A stretch of 64,000 bases of DNA from Nocardia yamanashiensis NBRC 100130. Its GTDB lineage: Bacteria > Actinomycetota > Actinomycetes > Mycobacteriales > Mycobacteriaceae. The notes beneath the pieces were generated by a model. That model was given only the letters and a program-made list of their open reading frames with translations, did not search any database and was not told the DNA's origin. Of the stretch, positions 35,601 to 43,474 are shown in pieces. Made by a program: the position numbers and the translations under genes. The first letter of the stretch is position 1, and the number at the start of each line of letters is the position of its first letter. Location: the NCBI RefSeq assembly GCF_001613325.1, contig NZ_BDCD01000023.1, positions 159,080 through 223,079 on the forward strand, written 5' to 3'.

Positions 35601-36099
35601 GCAGCAGTGCGACTTCGGACACCGCTCCCAGCTCCCGGACTTCCGGGGCGGGCGGCAGGTTCGCGGCGTCGACCACCAGCGGCTCGTCCGTCCGCCCGGC
35701 CTCGGCGGCCGCCCGCCGCACCAGGGCCTCGAATTCCGGTGCCGTGACCACCAGTTTCGGCGCGGCCTGCCGCAGAATCCCCGCGATATGCGCCACGATC
35801 TGGTCCATATCCCCGAACATGGGCGGCGCGACCGGCGTGAACACCCCGCCGCACGCCCACACGGCATAGAACGCCGCGAAGCACGGGAACCCGGTCGGCA
35901 TGATCACGCACGCCCCGTCGCCGCTGCCCAGCCCGCCGGCGCGCAGCAGCCCGGCGATCGACCACGCCTGCCCGGCCAGTTCCGGATACCCCCGGTACTC
36001 CCAGCCGTCGGCTTCGTCGGCCAGGTGGATTCCCGCGTCGGCGGCGGGCGCGGTCAGCCAACCACGCACCGCCGCAACGGGATCGACGCTGTCGTTCAC
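32695..36099 (-). CDS. Fatty acyl-AMP ligase fused to a nucleotidyltransferase and a PqqD-like domain
   Basis: 1134 residues. Residues 1-560 are an adenylate-forming FAAL: FTSGSSGAPRG (168-178), SWLPLYHDMGLIG (207-219), YTGDSGF (432-438) and C-terminal Lys540 in TSSGKPRRR. Residues 585-720 contain a pol-beta-type nucleotidyltransferase signature, GS (608-609) with GSDIDF (618-623), and a helical region. Residues 825-900 resemble a PqqD-like winged domain (LHVLRDDQDVFVLSDDAARAW). The last 230 residues are helical and unrecognised. The FAAL part should load an acyl chain on the next-door ACP; the other domains have no obvious role in that. Confidence 0.85.
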   Translation of the reverse strand: MNDSVDPVAAVRGWLTAPAADAGIHLADEADGWEYRGYPELAGQAWSIAGLLRAGGLGSGDGACVIMPTGFPCFAAFYAVWACGGVFTPVAPPMFGDMDQIVAHIAGILRQAAPKLVVTAPEFEALVRRAAAEAGRTDEPLVVDAANLPPAPEVRELGAVSEVALLQFTSGSSGAPRGVKVSWGNLANNIGLITRHIDLRPGETIVSWLPLYHDMGLIGAFLNAVTNQCGLYIMRPDQFVRDPARWLRAMAHAQHGPSPSFALGYAAHRVRPEEIADLDLSGWRSLVIGSEPVELADLQAFAELTGRQGFSMNAYTLAYGLAEATLMVSSSRREQPITALRLDNPNLRFGQPVPVLEQAILDDRHRIEGAGWITGLGYSTPESQVVVVDDEGRELPDGVLGEMVVLGDSVALGYSGAPGPGSTTRFADERVYTGDSGFLYNGEVFVLGRMGTSLKVRGRSVFMEDIESRVAQETGLTKGKLAAVGISEAGVQGVALFAEATPGDWIAEARKIIRGHLGPAQTVQIVTGPRGLIRRTSSGKPRRRHMWQLLRDGELPGAVVHETEQGAPQLAEQGTPHLGMPIERVRGLFEAAAEAVSIPSGAAVLFEGSLAEGFGNAGSDIDFLVVTDGDEDAPTMPTVLFADGRRVEVRSRSAAQIRKQFAQVASAPDEDSLNRCQRFLRATVVQAGEVDIDGLRNLIPYPEFSTKTADWWALRAAQALRYAIALRALGEDEEAFDWAADGLRQAMKSWAARQGETYIESKWLPRQLDRIGAHELIDRFQELAATAITLSTDETAAAQRYWTRLLELAAELGVPGIADDAHQVVFARRAGVTTWAIGGRLHVLRDDQDVFVLSDDAARAWRQVVFRHSARDVLARSSQDIRAELAEFVRLGFVGLQWRGAEVIEPALAMLKPVRPQTPVASPAAPGLGLTGLVRDGAIATLAALPAKRFTECGLNLVWSNIVLENAREDLVGAVKDGQGGVADIAAHRLLMMSVRVLLSAFGVSPLPGDVAPGRTVVRLLPAHTPERGALLAGLEAVRRVRFSELIAEGDPLEGLAVLDDFVALVRRVAGEPRSTGEFPASFDSREQWQRTLAIGYDWLRLAGYLDTDVPLDEARDLLASGGQQPHLRESEQS

Positions 36100-38804
36100 G
36101 CGGCATCTCCTTCCGGCAGCACGGTCACCGTGCCGCCGGCTCCATCGACTCGTATGCGCATTCCGGTCCGGATGCGCCGGGTCACGTCGGGCACCTGCAC
36201 CACCGTCGGCACACCCAGTTCGCGGGCCACGATGGCCACGTGGGTGAGCGGGCTGCCCCGCTCGATGACCAGCGCCGACGCCGAGGGCAGCGCCGCCACC
36301 CAGCCCGGATCGGTGCGGTAGGCGACGAGGATCCCGCCCGCCACATCGAGGGGTTCGTCCACGACCACCGCCACGCCTTCGACCACACCGGCGGCCGACG
36401 GCGTCCCCGGCAATACGTCACCGACCGCCGCGGCTTCGGTGCCGGTGATCGGCACCCAGCCCTGTGCGGCCAGTTCGGCGCGACCGAGGCCGGGGCCCAC
36501 GGTGGTGAAGCGCGCGGGCGCCACCAATCCGGAGTCCCTGGCCCGCAAGCTCTTTCGAGCCGCGACCACCTCCCGCAGCGCCGCGGTGTCGCCGCCTTCG
36601 TAGCAGCTGCGCAATTCTTGCACGGTCAGCTGGAAAACGTCGGGGAAGTCATCCAGCACCCCGCGCGCCACCAGGTCCCGGCCCATCACCCGGATCATGC
36701 GTTTCACCATGCCGAAGGCGCGGGTGCGGCAGAATCGCAGGCTTTCGCGATGCGCGGCGGCGCGAGAAGTCTTGGCGCGCACCCGATCGTAGATGCGGCG
36801 GCGGATGCCGCCCAGGTTGGCGTCGAGGTATGCGTCGGCCTCGCCGCCGCGTCCGGCGCTCACGGTGTCGCCCACCCGGCTCGACGCGCTGCGCAGCATG
36901 ATGAACAGGCTGGCCGGATCCTCGTGCAGGTCCGGGGTTTCCAGCTTCAGCTCGTCGAGGCTGCGGTACCCGTAGCGTTCGATGTAGCGATCCACCGCGG
37001 CCAGGAACTCGGGGTGATCGCCCGCGCGCAGGGCGGCGTAGATCTGTTCCGGCGCGGTCGAATTCACCAGTTCGGTCAGTGCGGCGTCCGCCCGCACCAG
37101 CTGCGCCAATTCGGTCATGGCGCGCGCGGGTTCGGCCGATTCCACATCGGCGCCCGGGCCCATCACCGCGTACATGAACGATTCCGGGGCCTTGGGCAGG
37201 AACGCCTTGGTCAGCCCGAACAGCACGCCCATCAGGGTCAGCAGCATGGCGTCCAGCACCATCATCGGACCCCAGCGTTCCACCAGGTCGCGATCCACTT
37301 CCCGATAGGCGCGATACGCCTCTTCACCGGTGAGGGCGGTGTAGTCGAGAGTGTCGTATTCGTCGTAGACGCGATAGAACTCGGCGGCGAACTTCTCCAT
37401 CATGGCGTCGATGCCGGCGATCCGCCGCAGATAGGTGACGGTGGTGATCGCCCGCGAGCGCAAGCGCGCCGGGGTACTCCGGAAGGTGAAGGGCCGCAGC
37501 GTCTTCGCGATATCGTCGGCGAGGGGTTCGCCCACGCCGAGCGCGGCTTCCAGCACCTTGCGGTTGAGCGGATACCCGGGCGCGATGCCGACCATCCGAT
37601 ACCAGTGCAGCAGGTTGTAGTACACCCGCCCGTGGAAACTGCCCAGCAGCCATGGCGTCCACTCGTCGGTCTGCCGCACCTGCTCGTCCGGCACCCGCAG
37701 CGACTGCGCGTAGCCGCGATACACCCGGCCGTAGATCTCGGCCGCGACGGTGTAGGTCAGCGGCGAGGTGATGCCGCTGAAACTCTCGATGATGTTCGAG
37801 TTGTCCCAGATACGCACCGCGCCGGCGGGAATCGCCTCGCCCGCACCGCGCAGTTCGACGCCGGGCAGTGGTTCGGCCAGGGTGGTGATGGGCCGCGCCT
37901 GCAACAGCCACACTCCATTGTCATCGATGGCCCATTCGATGTCCTGCGGTGCGCCCCGATCGATTTCGAGTTTGCGCCCCAGCTCGGTCAGCTCCGCGAT
38001 CTCGGCGTCGGTCAGCACGGCGGCCCCGCGCTCCCCGGCCTCGACCTCGCGGCGCGCCAGTCCGTCGCCGCCACTGGGATCGAATCGAATGTCCTTGTCC
38101 CCCAATATGATTTCGATCACAGCGCCGCCGTCCTTGTCGACGATCACCGTGTCGGCGTCCACCGCCCCCGAAACCAGACCCTCACCCAGCCCGTAGACGG
38201 CGCTGATCACCAGCTCGTCGCGCGCACCACTGGTCGGGTTGGCCGTGAACAGCACGCCACTGGCCCGGGCCGCGACCAACCGCTGCAACACCACTCCCGG
38301 CGCACCCGCCCGCGGCAACTCGCGCGCGAACGCGTAACGCACGGCCCGCTCGGCGAAAGCCGAAGCCCAGCAGTCCCGCACGCGCGCGATCACCGCGTCC
38401 GGGCCCCGCACATCCAGATGGCTCTCGAACTGCCCGGCGAAGGAATGCTCGTCCCCGTCCTCCGCGCTCACCGACGAGCGCACCGCGATCGGATCGTCCC
38501 CGAACCGCTCACACGCGGCGCCGATCAGTTCGCGCACCGCGTCCGGCAGCGGCGCACCGGTCACTTCGGCCCGCAGTTCCGCCGCGTACGCCACGGCCGT
38601 GTCCGGATCATCGATGCGCGCGAATTCCGCTATCGCGGTGTCCAATCCGCTCCCCGCCGCGAAAGCGTCGAACACGTCACTACCCAGCGCGACCCACTCC
38701 GGCACCTGAAACCCGTTGTCCCGCATCGCATACAAGCCCCGCGCCTTACCACCCCCCAGCGCGCCGAGCTCCGCCTCGTCAGACCATGGACCCAATACCC
38801 GCAA
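36096..38804 (-). CDS. PEP-synthase/rifampin-phosphotransferase-like dikinase
   Basis: 902 residues from TTG 38804, chosen because GGGAGA lies six bases upstream; the frame is open to 38834. The N-terminal ATP-grasp domain shows GGGKARGL, AVRSSVSAEDGDEHSFAGQFES, and QDIEWAIDDNGVWLLQARPIT. A long middle region is helical. The C-terminal mobile domain has ERGSPLTHVAIVARELGVPTVV with the phospho-carrier His. This architecture moves a phosphate from ATP to pyruvate or, in RPH, to a small molecule. As first gene of the biosynthetic operon it probably phosphorylates a pathway intermediate. Confidence 0.85.
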   Translation of the reverse strand: MRVLGPWSDEAELGALGGGKARGLYAMRDNGFQVPEWVALGSDVFDAFAAGSGLDTAIAEFARIDDPDTAVAYAAELRAEVTGAPLPDAVRELIGAACERFGDDPIAVRSSVSAEDGDEHSFAGQFESHLDVRGPDAVIARVRDCWASAFAERAVRYAFARELPRAGAPGVVLQRLVAARASGVLFTANPTSGARDELVISAVYGLGEGLVSGAVDADTVIVDKDGGAVIEIILGDKDIRFDPSGGDGLARREVEAGERGAAVLTDAEIAELTELGRKLEIDRGAPQDIEWAIDDNGVWLLQARPITTLAEPLPGVELRGAGEAIPAGAVRIWDNSNIIESFSGITSPLTYTVAAEIYGRVYRGYAQSLRVPDEQVRQTDEWTPWLLGSFHGRVYYNLLHWYRMVGIAPGYPLNRKVLEAALGVGEPLADDIAKTLRPFTFRSTPARLRSRAITTVTYLRRIAGIDAMMEKFAAEFYRVYDEYDTLDYTALTGEEAYRAYREVDRDLVERWGPMMVLDAMLLTLMGVLFGLTKAFLPKAPESFMYAVMGPGADVESAEPARAMTELAQLVRADAALTELVNSTAPEQIYAALRAGDHPEFLAAVDRYIERYGYRSLDELKLETPDLHEDPASLFIMLRSASSRVGDTVSAGRGGEADAYLDANLGGIRRRIYDRVRAKTSRAAAHRESLRFCRTRAFGMVKRMIRVMGRDLVARGVLDDFPDVFQLTVQELRSCYEGGDTAALREVVAARKSLRARDSGLVAPARFTTVGPGLGRAELAAQGWVPITGTEAAAVGDVLPGTPSAAGVVEGVAVVVDEPLDVAGGILVAYRTDPGWVAALPSASALVIERGSPLTHVAIVARELGVPTVVQVPDVTRRIRTGMRIRVDGAGGTVTVLPEGDAA

Positions 38805-38952
38805 AGCAGCTCTCCCATCACCCCCGGCCCGCAACCACAGCAGGACACCTCATCCAACGGGAGCTGGACAAGATCAAGGGGTAGTCTCTGAATAACTTCT
38901 ACTTCACAACCTGGCCAGCCCACACTTTTTGGGTCAGCGAATTCCCCGCCCT

Positions 38953-38974
38953 CGATTTGTGATCCTGCAAATCG
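38953..38974. promoter_or_regulatory. Inverted repeat CGATTTG-N8-CAAATCG in a divergent promoter region
   Basis: Seven-base perfect arms with an 8-bp spacer in the AT-richer gap between the biosynthetic operon (minus) and the GNAT gene (plus). Its dyad could bind a repressor controlling either side. No consensus ArpA-type butyrolactone-receptor site was seen. Confidence 0.4.
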
Positions 38975-38993
38975 GTGCTATTAGAGTGCGGTG

Positions 38994-39494
38994 ATGGCGT
39001 ACGTGCTGACCACGAGCCGGCTCACCCTCCGGCCGGTGACTCCGGCGGATCATGCTGCGCTGCTGGCGCATTGGACGACGCCCCAGGTGCGCGAATTCCT
39101 GTTCGACGGCGCGGTGATGACGGACGACGAGGTCAGCGGTGTGATCGCGGACAGCGTTCGCACGTTCGCCGCGGACGGTTACGGGCTGTGGCTGGCGTGT
39201 TCACCGACCTTGATCGGCACGGCGGGCTTACGCCCGCTCGACGATCTCGGCCTGGAGATCTTCTATTCGCTCGCGCCGTCGGCCCAAGGACGCGGTTACG
39301 CCACCGAGGCCGCCGTCGCCGTCATCGACCATGCCCGCGAAACCCTCGCGCTGCCAGCCGTATTCGCCGAGATCGACGCGGGCAATACCGCCTCGCACGC
39401 GGTCGTCACCCGGTTGTCCATGACGCCGTTCGCGACCGTGCCCGGCCTGCTCGGACCCATGACCCGCTACCGCCTGACCTTCCCACCGCAGTAG
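38994..39494 (+). CDS. GNAT-family N-acetyltransferase (RimJ/RimL-like)
   Basis: 166 residues from ATG 38994; a GTG directly before it is an alternative. LTTSRLTLRPVTPADHAALLAHW opens the domain and APSAQGRGYATEAAVAVIDHA is the acetyl-CoA pyrophosphate loop (Q/R-x-x-G-x-A). Substrate unknown; it may act on a protein N-terminus or a small molecule. It is divergent from the biosynthetic operon, so a resistance role is possible but unsupported. Confidence 0.88.
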   Translation: MAYVLTTSRLTLRPVTPADHAALLAHWTTPQVREFLFDGAVMTDDEVSGVIADSVRTFAADGYGLWLACSPTLIGTAGLRPLDDLGLEIFYSLAPSAQGRGYATEAAVAVIDHARETLALPAVFAEIDAGNTASHAVVTRLSMTPFATVPGLLGPMTRYRLTFPPQ

Positions 39495-39572
39495 CCGACC
39501 GGTAACGGCACCGGCCGCCGCGCCGATGTCGCAGATACCGGGCAGGGCTCCAGCACGAGAAAGGACCGGACC

Positions 39573-39674
39573 GTGAACTTCGTCAACGGCATCGCCAACG
39601 CCGCCTACCAGTACGCGATCGGTGCACCTCAGGACGTTTGGATGGGCTGGCTGCTGTACGCCATCGGCATGTGA
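39573..39674 (+). CDS. 33-residue microprotein
   Basis: GTG-started frame behind AAAGGA with 8-bp spacing. The product is small, aromatic and mildly hydrophobic, ending DVWMGWLLYAIGM. It could be a membrane-associated peptide or a leader for the LysR gene 110 bp downstream. I do not recognise it. The ribosome site is the main evidence. Confidence 0.4.
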   Translation: MNFVNGIANAAYQYAIGAPQDVWMGWLLYAIGM

Positions 39675-39784
39675 CCGACCGCACCGGAATCATCCGGGCC
39701 CGCCGCCGCGTTGCACACACCCGTATTCGGTCTGGTCGATGCGGTGAGTGCGCTGATCTCACCGCCGGTGTGTGGGAGGGCGTT

Positions 39785-40663
39785 GTGAACACCCGGCTCC
39801 TGGAGTCGTTTCTGGCGGTCGCCGCGGAGCGGAACATCACCCGTGCGGCCGGAAGGCTGCACATCACCCAGCAGACGCTGTCGGCGCAGATCCGCAATCT
39901 GGAACGGGAAATCGGTGCGGCGCTGCTGGTCCGCGACTCGCGAGGGGTGCAGCTCACCGCCGCCGGGAAGGTGCTGGCGGCGGGCGCCAGCCGGGTCGTC
40001 ACCGAACTGTCCGCGCTCACCGAGCAGGTGCGGGCCGCCGACGCGATCGGCGAACCGCTGCGCGTGGTGGCCTGCCCGCGGGCGTCCGCGCTGTTCATGA
40101 ACCGGGTCGCCGACGCCTTGGAGACCGCGGTTCCCGGCACCCGGGTGGAGCTGGTCGGCGCGCGCACCGTCGCCGACGGGCTGCGCATCCTGGAAGCCGG
40201 GCGCGCGGACGCCGGATTCCTGTGGGCGCCGCTGCCGACCGACACCGCGTTGCGGCAGGATCCGATCGGGACCGACTCGTGGGTGGCGGCGCTGTCTCCC
40301 GGGCACCGGCTCGCCGACCGCGAATCCTTGCTGCTGGCCGATCTGGCGGCGGAACCGCTGGTGCTGCCCGCCATCTTCGTTTCCGACCGGGCCGAACAGT
40401 ACTGGCGCACCGCGTTGCGCCCGCCTGCCGCGGCCGCATCGCCCGCGGTGCACGACGTGGAGGACGGGCCGACGCTGGCGGCTCGCCGCCGCGCCGTCTG
40501 GCTGGCGCCCGCGTCCATGGGCCGTCGCTACGTGGACGGCAATCTGCGGGTGATCCCGGTCGCCGACGCCCCGCCCATCGACGTCTCGGTCGTCTCCACC
40601 TCCCGCGCCCCGGGGCGGCTGAGCGCCGAGCTGGCGGGCGCGGTCCAGGCCACGCTGTCCTGA
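39785..40663 (+). CDS. LysR-family transcriptional regulator
   Basis: 292 residues from GTG 39785 behind GGAGG. The N-terminal helix-turn-helix is ESFLAVAAERNITRAAGRLHITQQTLSAQIRNLEREIG (about 7-44), followed by a periplasmic-binding-like effector domain (EPLRVVACPRAS; DAGFLWAPLP). The next gene, 107 bp downstream on the same strand, is a SnoaL-ABM fusion that may be in its regulon. Confidence 0.92.
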   Translation: MNTRLLESFLAVAAERNITRAAGRLHITQQTLSAQIRNLEREIGAALLVRDSRGVQLTAAGKVLAAGASRVVTELSALTEQVRAADAIGEPLRVVACPRASALFMNRVADALETAVPGTRVELVGARTVADGLRILEAGRADAGFLWAPLPTDTALRQDPIGTDSWVAALSPGHRLADRESLLLADLAAEPLVLPAIFVSDRAEQYWRTALRPPAAAASPAVHDVEDGPTLAARRRAVWLAPASMGRRYVDGNLRVIPVADAPPIDVSVVSTSRAPGRLSAELAGAVQATLS

Positions 40664-40770
40664 TCGGCACAAGCGCGGCCTGTGGCGGGCATCGAAAAGA
40701 GTTGTTTTCCAACGCTTCCCGCCGCCCGCAGAATCGCAGGACACCCTTCCCCCACCCCCGAGGATGTCCC

Positions 40771-41445
40771 ATGCCGACCCGCAGCACCGCCGAGGTCATC
40801 GACCTCTTCAATCGCGCCTTCCTGGAACAGGACCCCGAACTGCTGACCGATCTGGTCGACGACGGATGCGTCATGGAGTCGGCCCAGCCCGCCCCCACCG
40901 GCGAACGCGTCGAAGGGGGCGCGGCCTGCCTGAAGTTCTGGCAGACGCTGGTGCTGGATCAGACCTCCCAGTTCACCCCGCAGGAAGTGATCGTCGCCGG
41001 CGACCGGGCCACCATCCGCTGGCAGTACCGGTTCGGTCCGGGCGCGAACGACTGGGTCGAGGGCGTGAACCTGATGTGGATTCACGACGGGCGCATCATC
41101 GAAGCGCTCGGCTACAGCAAATCCACCGGCGACGTGCCCTTGGCCACCGACGAGCACACCCTCACCCTGATCGCCGGCTTCACCGCCGAACCCGGCCAGG
41201 AACAAACCCTGCGCGATGCGCTGAACGCGATGGTCGAACCGTCGCTCGCCGAATACGGGTGCCTCGCCTACCACCCGTACACCGATCCGAACCGGCCCGG
41301 GCGGATGATCATCGTCGAGGAGTGGACCAGTGAGGCGGCGCTCGAAAACCATTTCTCGCTACCGCATTTCAAGCAGGTCTCGGCGATTCTCGACGAAATC
41401 CTCGCCGAGCCGTTCACTCTGCGCCGACTGACCGATCGCGGCTGA
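40771..41445 (+). CDS. SnoaL/NTF2-like domain fused to antibiotic biosynthesis monooxygenase (ABM) domain
   Basis: 224 residues. Residues 1-118 form an NTF2/SnoaL-like cone fold (EVIDLFNRAFLEQDPELLTDLVDDGCVMES; MWIHDGRIIEALGY). Residues 128-224 are an ABM ferredoxin-like domain (LTLIAGFTAEPGQEQTLRDALNAM; MIIVEEWTSEAALENHFSLPHFKQ). Each domain is common alone; the fusion suggests oxidation or cyclisation of a small aromatic or quinone-like compound. Its stop is directly adjacent to the stop of the convergent kinase gene. Confidence 0.85.
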   Translation: MPTRSTAEVIDLFNRAFLEQDPELLTDLVDDGCVMESAQPAPTGERVEGGAACLKFWQTLVLDQTSQFTPQEVIVAGDRATIRWQYRFGPGANDWVEGVNLMWIHDGRIIEALGYSKSTGDVPLATDEHTLTLIAGFTAEPGQEQTLRDALNAMVEPSLAEYGCLAYHPYTDPNRPGRMIIVEEWTSEAALENHFSLPHFKQVSAILDEILAEPFTLRRLTDRG

Positions 41446-43248
41446 TCACGAAGTCGGCACCGGCACGGTGCTGGACTTGACCAGCTTGCCCACTCCGACA
41501 GTCACATTCGCGTCCGTGGCGACATCGGAGCCCGCCGCCGGGGTCTGACTGACGATCTTGCCGACCTGGGTGGGGTTGGTGACCATCACCTCGGTCTGCT
41601 GCGGTTGGCTCTGTATCCCTTTCTCTTTCAGTGCGGCGGCGGCCTGCGCGGGCGTGAGACCCGACAGGTCCGGCATCTTGACGGTGGTCGTGGCCGGGCC
41701 GGTGGAGACCGACACCGTGATCTTCGATCCGGCGGTGGCGGTGGTTCCGGCGGCCGGATCGATGGAAACGACAGTCCCTTTCGCGGTCTTGTCCGCGATC
41801 TCGGCCTGCACGACGACGAAGCCCAGCTTCTCCAGTTTCGCCTTCGCCTGCGTGAACAGGTTGCCGACGACATCCGGTATCTCGACCTTCTCCGGTTGCG
41901 GTGCAACGGATGTCGTCGTGGTCGTCGGCTGCTTCGCGGTCGTGGTGGGTTGTGGTTCGGGGGTGGTGGTCACCGGCTCGGCGGTGGTGGTCAGCGACGG
42001 TTGCGTCGTGGCGGGCAGGGGTTGCGGTGTGGTCGTGGCGGCTGTTCCACCGCTGCGGGTCCCGACCTGCTGATAGCCGACGAGCACCAGCGCCAGCGCG
42101 ATGCCGAGCGCCACCACGATCCACCATCGGCGGCGACGGTCGTCGTCGGGCGCACCGGGACCGTCGTGTTCGTCGCGATTCCTGCCGGTCGTGGTCCGTG
42201 GCGGGATTGGTGGAACCGGCGCGGTCCACGGCTGTGGAGTCAGTAGTCGCGTCTCGGTGGCCGGGCGCTGCGGGATGGTTCCCGGTCCCATCGTCGTGGC
42301 ATTGGGTCCGGTCGGAGGTCGCGCGGTCGTGGCGCGTGGACCGGTCCGCGGTCCTGCGATCGCCGGGTTCGGCCCCGTCCGCGGGAGCCGTGTGAAGGCA
42401 CCGGAGCCCGGCAATCGGAGCGACTGTTCCGCCGCCCGCGCGAACTCGCTACATGTCGCGAACCGCCGCTCCGGCTCCTTCGCCATGGCGCGCGCGATCA
42501 CCTCGTCGAATCCCGTTGGCAGGGCGGGATTCTGCCGAGAAGCCATCGGAACCGGCTGATAGGCATGCCCGTAGACGATCCGCCCCACATTGTCCCCGGG
42601 ATAAGGCAACTGCCCCGTCACCATGTGAAAGAACGTGCACCCCAGCGAATACACATCCCCGCGATGATCCCCCTGCCCCGCCTTGGTCAACCGCTCCGGC
42701 GCCGCATACTGGAAACTCGCCAGCACCTCCCCCTGCCGAGTCAACTGCCGGCTCTCATCCATCGTCTTCGCGATCCCGAAGTCGGTCAGCAGCGCCCGCT
42801 CACCCCGCCCATCGGTGAGCAGAATATTCCCCGGCTTCACATCCCGATGCAGAATCCCCTTCTCATGCGCATGATCCAGCGCCGCCGCCGTCTCCCCCAG
42901 AATCCGCACCGCCCGAACCGGATTCATCGCCCCATTCCGCAAAGCGACCGCGACATCACTCCCATCTACGAATGTCATTGCGATCCAAAGCCGCCCCCGC
43001 TCCTCCCCCCGCGCATAAACCGTGACGATATTCGGATGCTCCAGCCGCGCAACAGCATCCGCCTCCCGCCGAAACCGCACCCGATGCTCCGGATCCCCAT
43101 CCTCCGGCACCGTCAACAACTTCAAAGCCACGAACCGCGGCAAATCCCGATCCCGAGCCTGATAAACGGCCCCCATCCCCCCGGCCCCCAGCTTCCTGAG
43201 TATCTGATACCCGGCGAACACCTCCCCCGCCCTGAGCACGCTGTTCAC
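41446..43248 (-). CDS. Membrane Ser/Thr protein kinase with two PASTA domains
   Basis: 600 residues from GTG 43248, chosen for the strong GGAGGAG just upstream; ATG 43278 is the alternative. The kinase domain has GAGGMGAVY, Lys43, HRDVKPGN (134-141) and DFG (156-158). A Pro/Thr-rich linker, one membrane helix (WWIVVALGIALALVLVGY) and a Thr-rich stalk follow. Two extracellular PASTA repeats (VEIPDVVGNLFTQAKAKLEKLG and VKMPDLSGLTPAQAAAALKEKG) probably sense muropeptides or cell-wall intermediates. It is a PknB relative, outside the usual cell-division operon. Confidence 0.93.
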   Translation of the reverse strand: MNSVLRAGEVFAGYQILRKLGAGGMGAVYQARDRDLPRFVALKLLTVPEDGDPEHRVRFRREADAVARLEHPNIVTVYARGEERGRLWIAMTFVDGSDVAVALRNGAMNPVRAVRILGETAAALDHAHEKGILHRDVKPGNILLTDGRGERALLTDFGIAKTMDESRQLTRQGEVLASFQYAAPERLTKAGQGDHRGDVYSLGCTFFHMVTGQLPYPGDNVGRIVYGHAYQPVPMASRQNPALPTGFDEVIARAMAKEPERRFATCSEFARAAEQSLRLPGSGAFTRLPRTGPNPAIAGPRTGPRATTARPPTGPNATTMGPGTIPQRPATETRLLTPQPWTAPVPPIPPRTTTGRNRDEHDGPGAPDDDRRRRWWIVVALGIALALVLVGYQQVGTRSGGTAATTTPQPLPATTQPSLTTTAEPVTTTPEPQPTTTAKQPTTTTTSVAPQPEKVEIPDVVGNLFTQAKAKLEKLGFVVVQAEIADKTAKGTVVSIDPAAGTTATAGSKITVSVSTGPATTTVKMPDLSGLTPAQAAAALKEKGIQSQPQQTEVMVTNPTQVGKIVSQTPAAGSDVATDANVTVGVGKLVKSSTVPVPTS

Positions 43249-43474
43249 CCGCTCCTCCCCCCAAGCGGTCCCGACCATGGCCGTCCTTCATCGCAGTACA
43301 CGTACCTCCGTATCGCGCCGCGCCGCAGCCCCCGTTATCCCCGCTCCCTCTCGCTCCATCCGACTGTTGATCGGCAGGTTTCCAGTTCGATCGCATTGCT
43401 GCCGATCCGCCGCACCGACTCGGTCCCGAGGGGATAATTCGATCAAGCCTCAGGCTGACGGAAGGGGAGCCGTT

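Noticed and set aside
36240..38891. An 883-residue open frame on the plus strand
   Set aside because: It is the antisense shadow of the dikinase gene, with no recognisable motif and no ribosome site.
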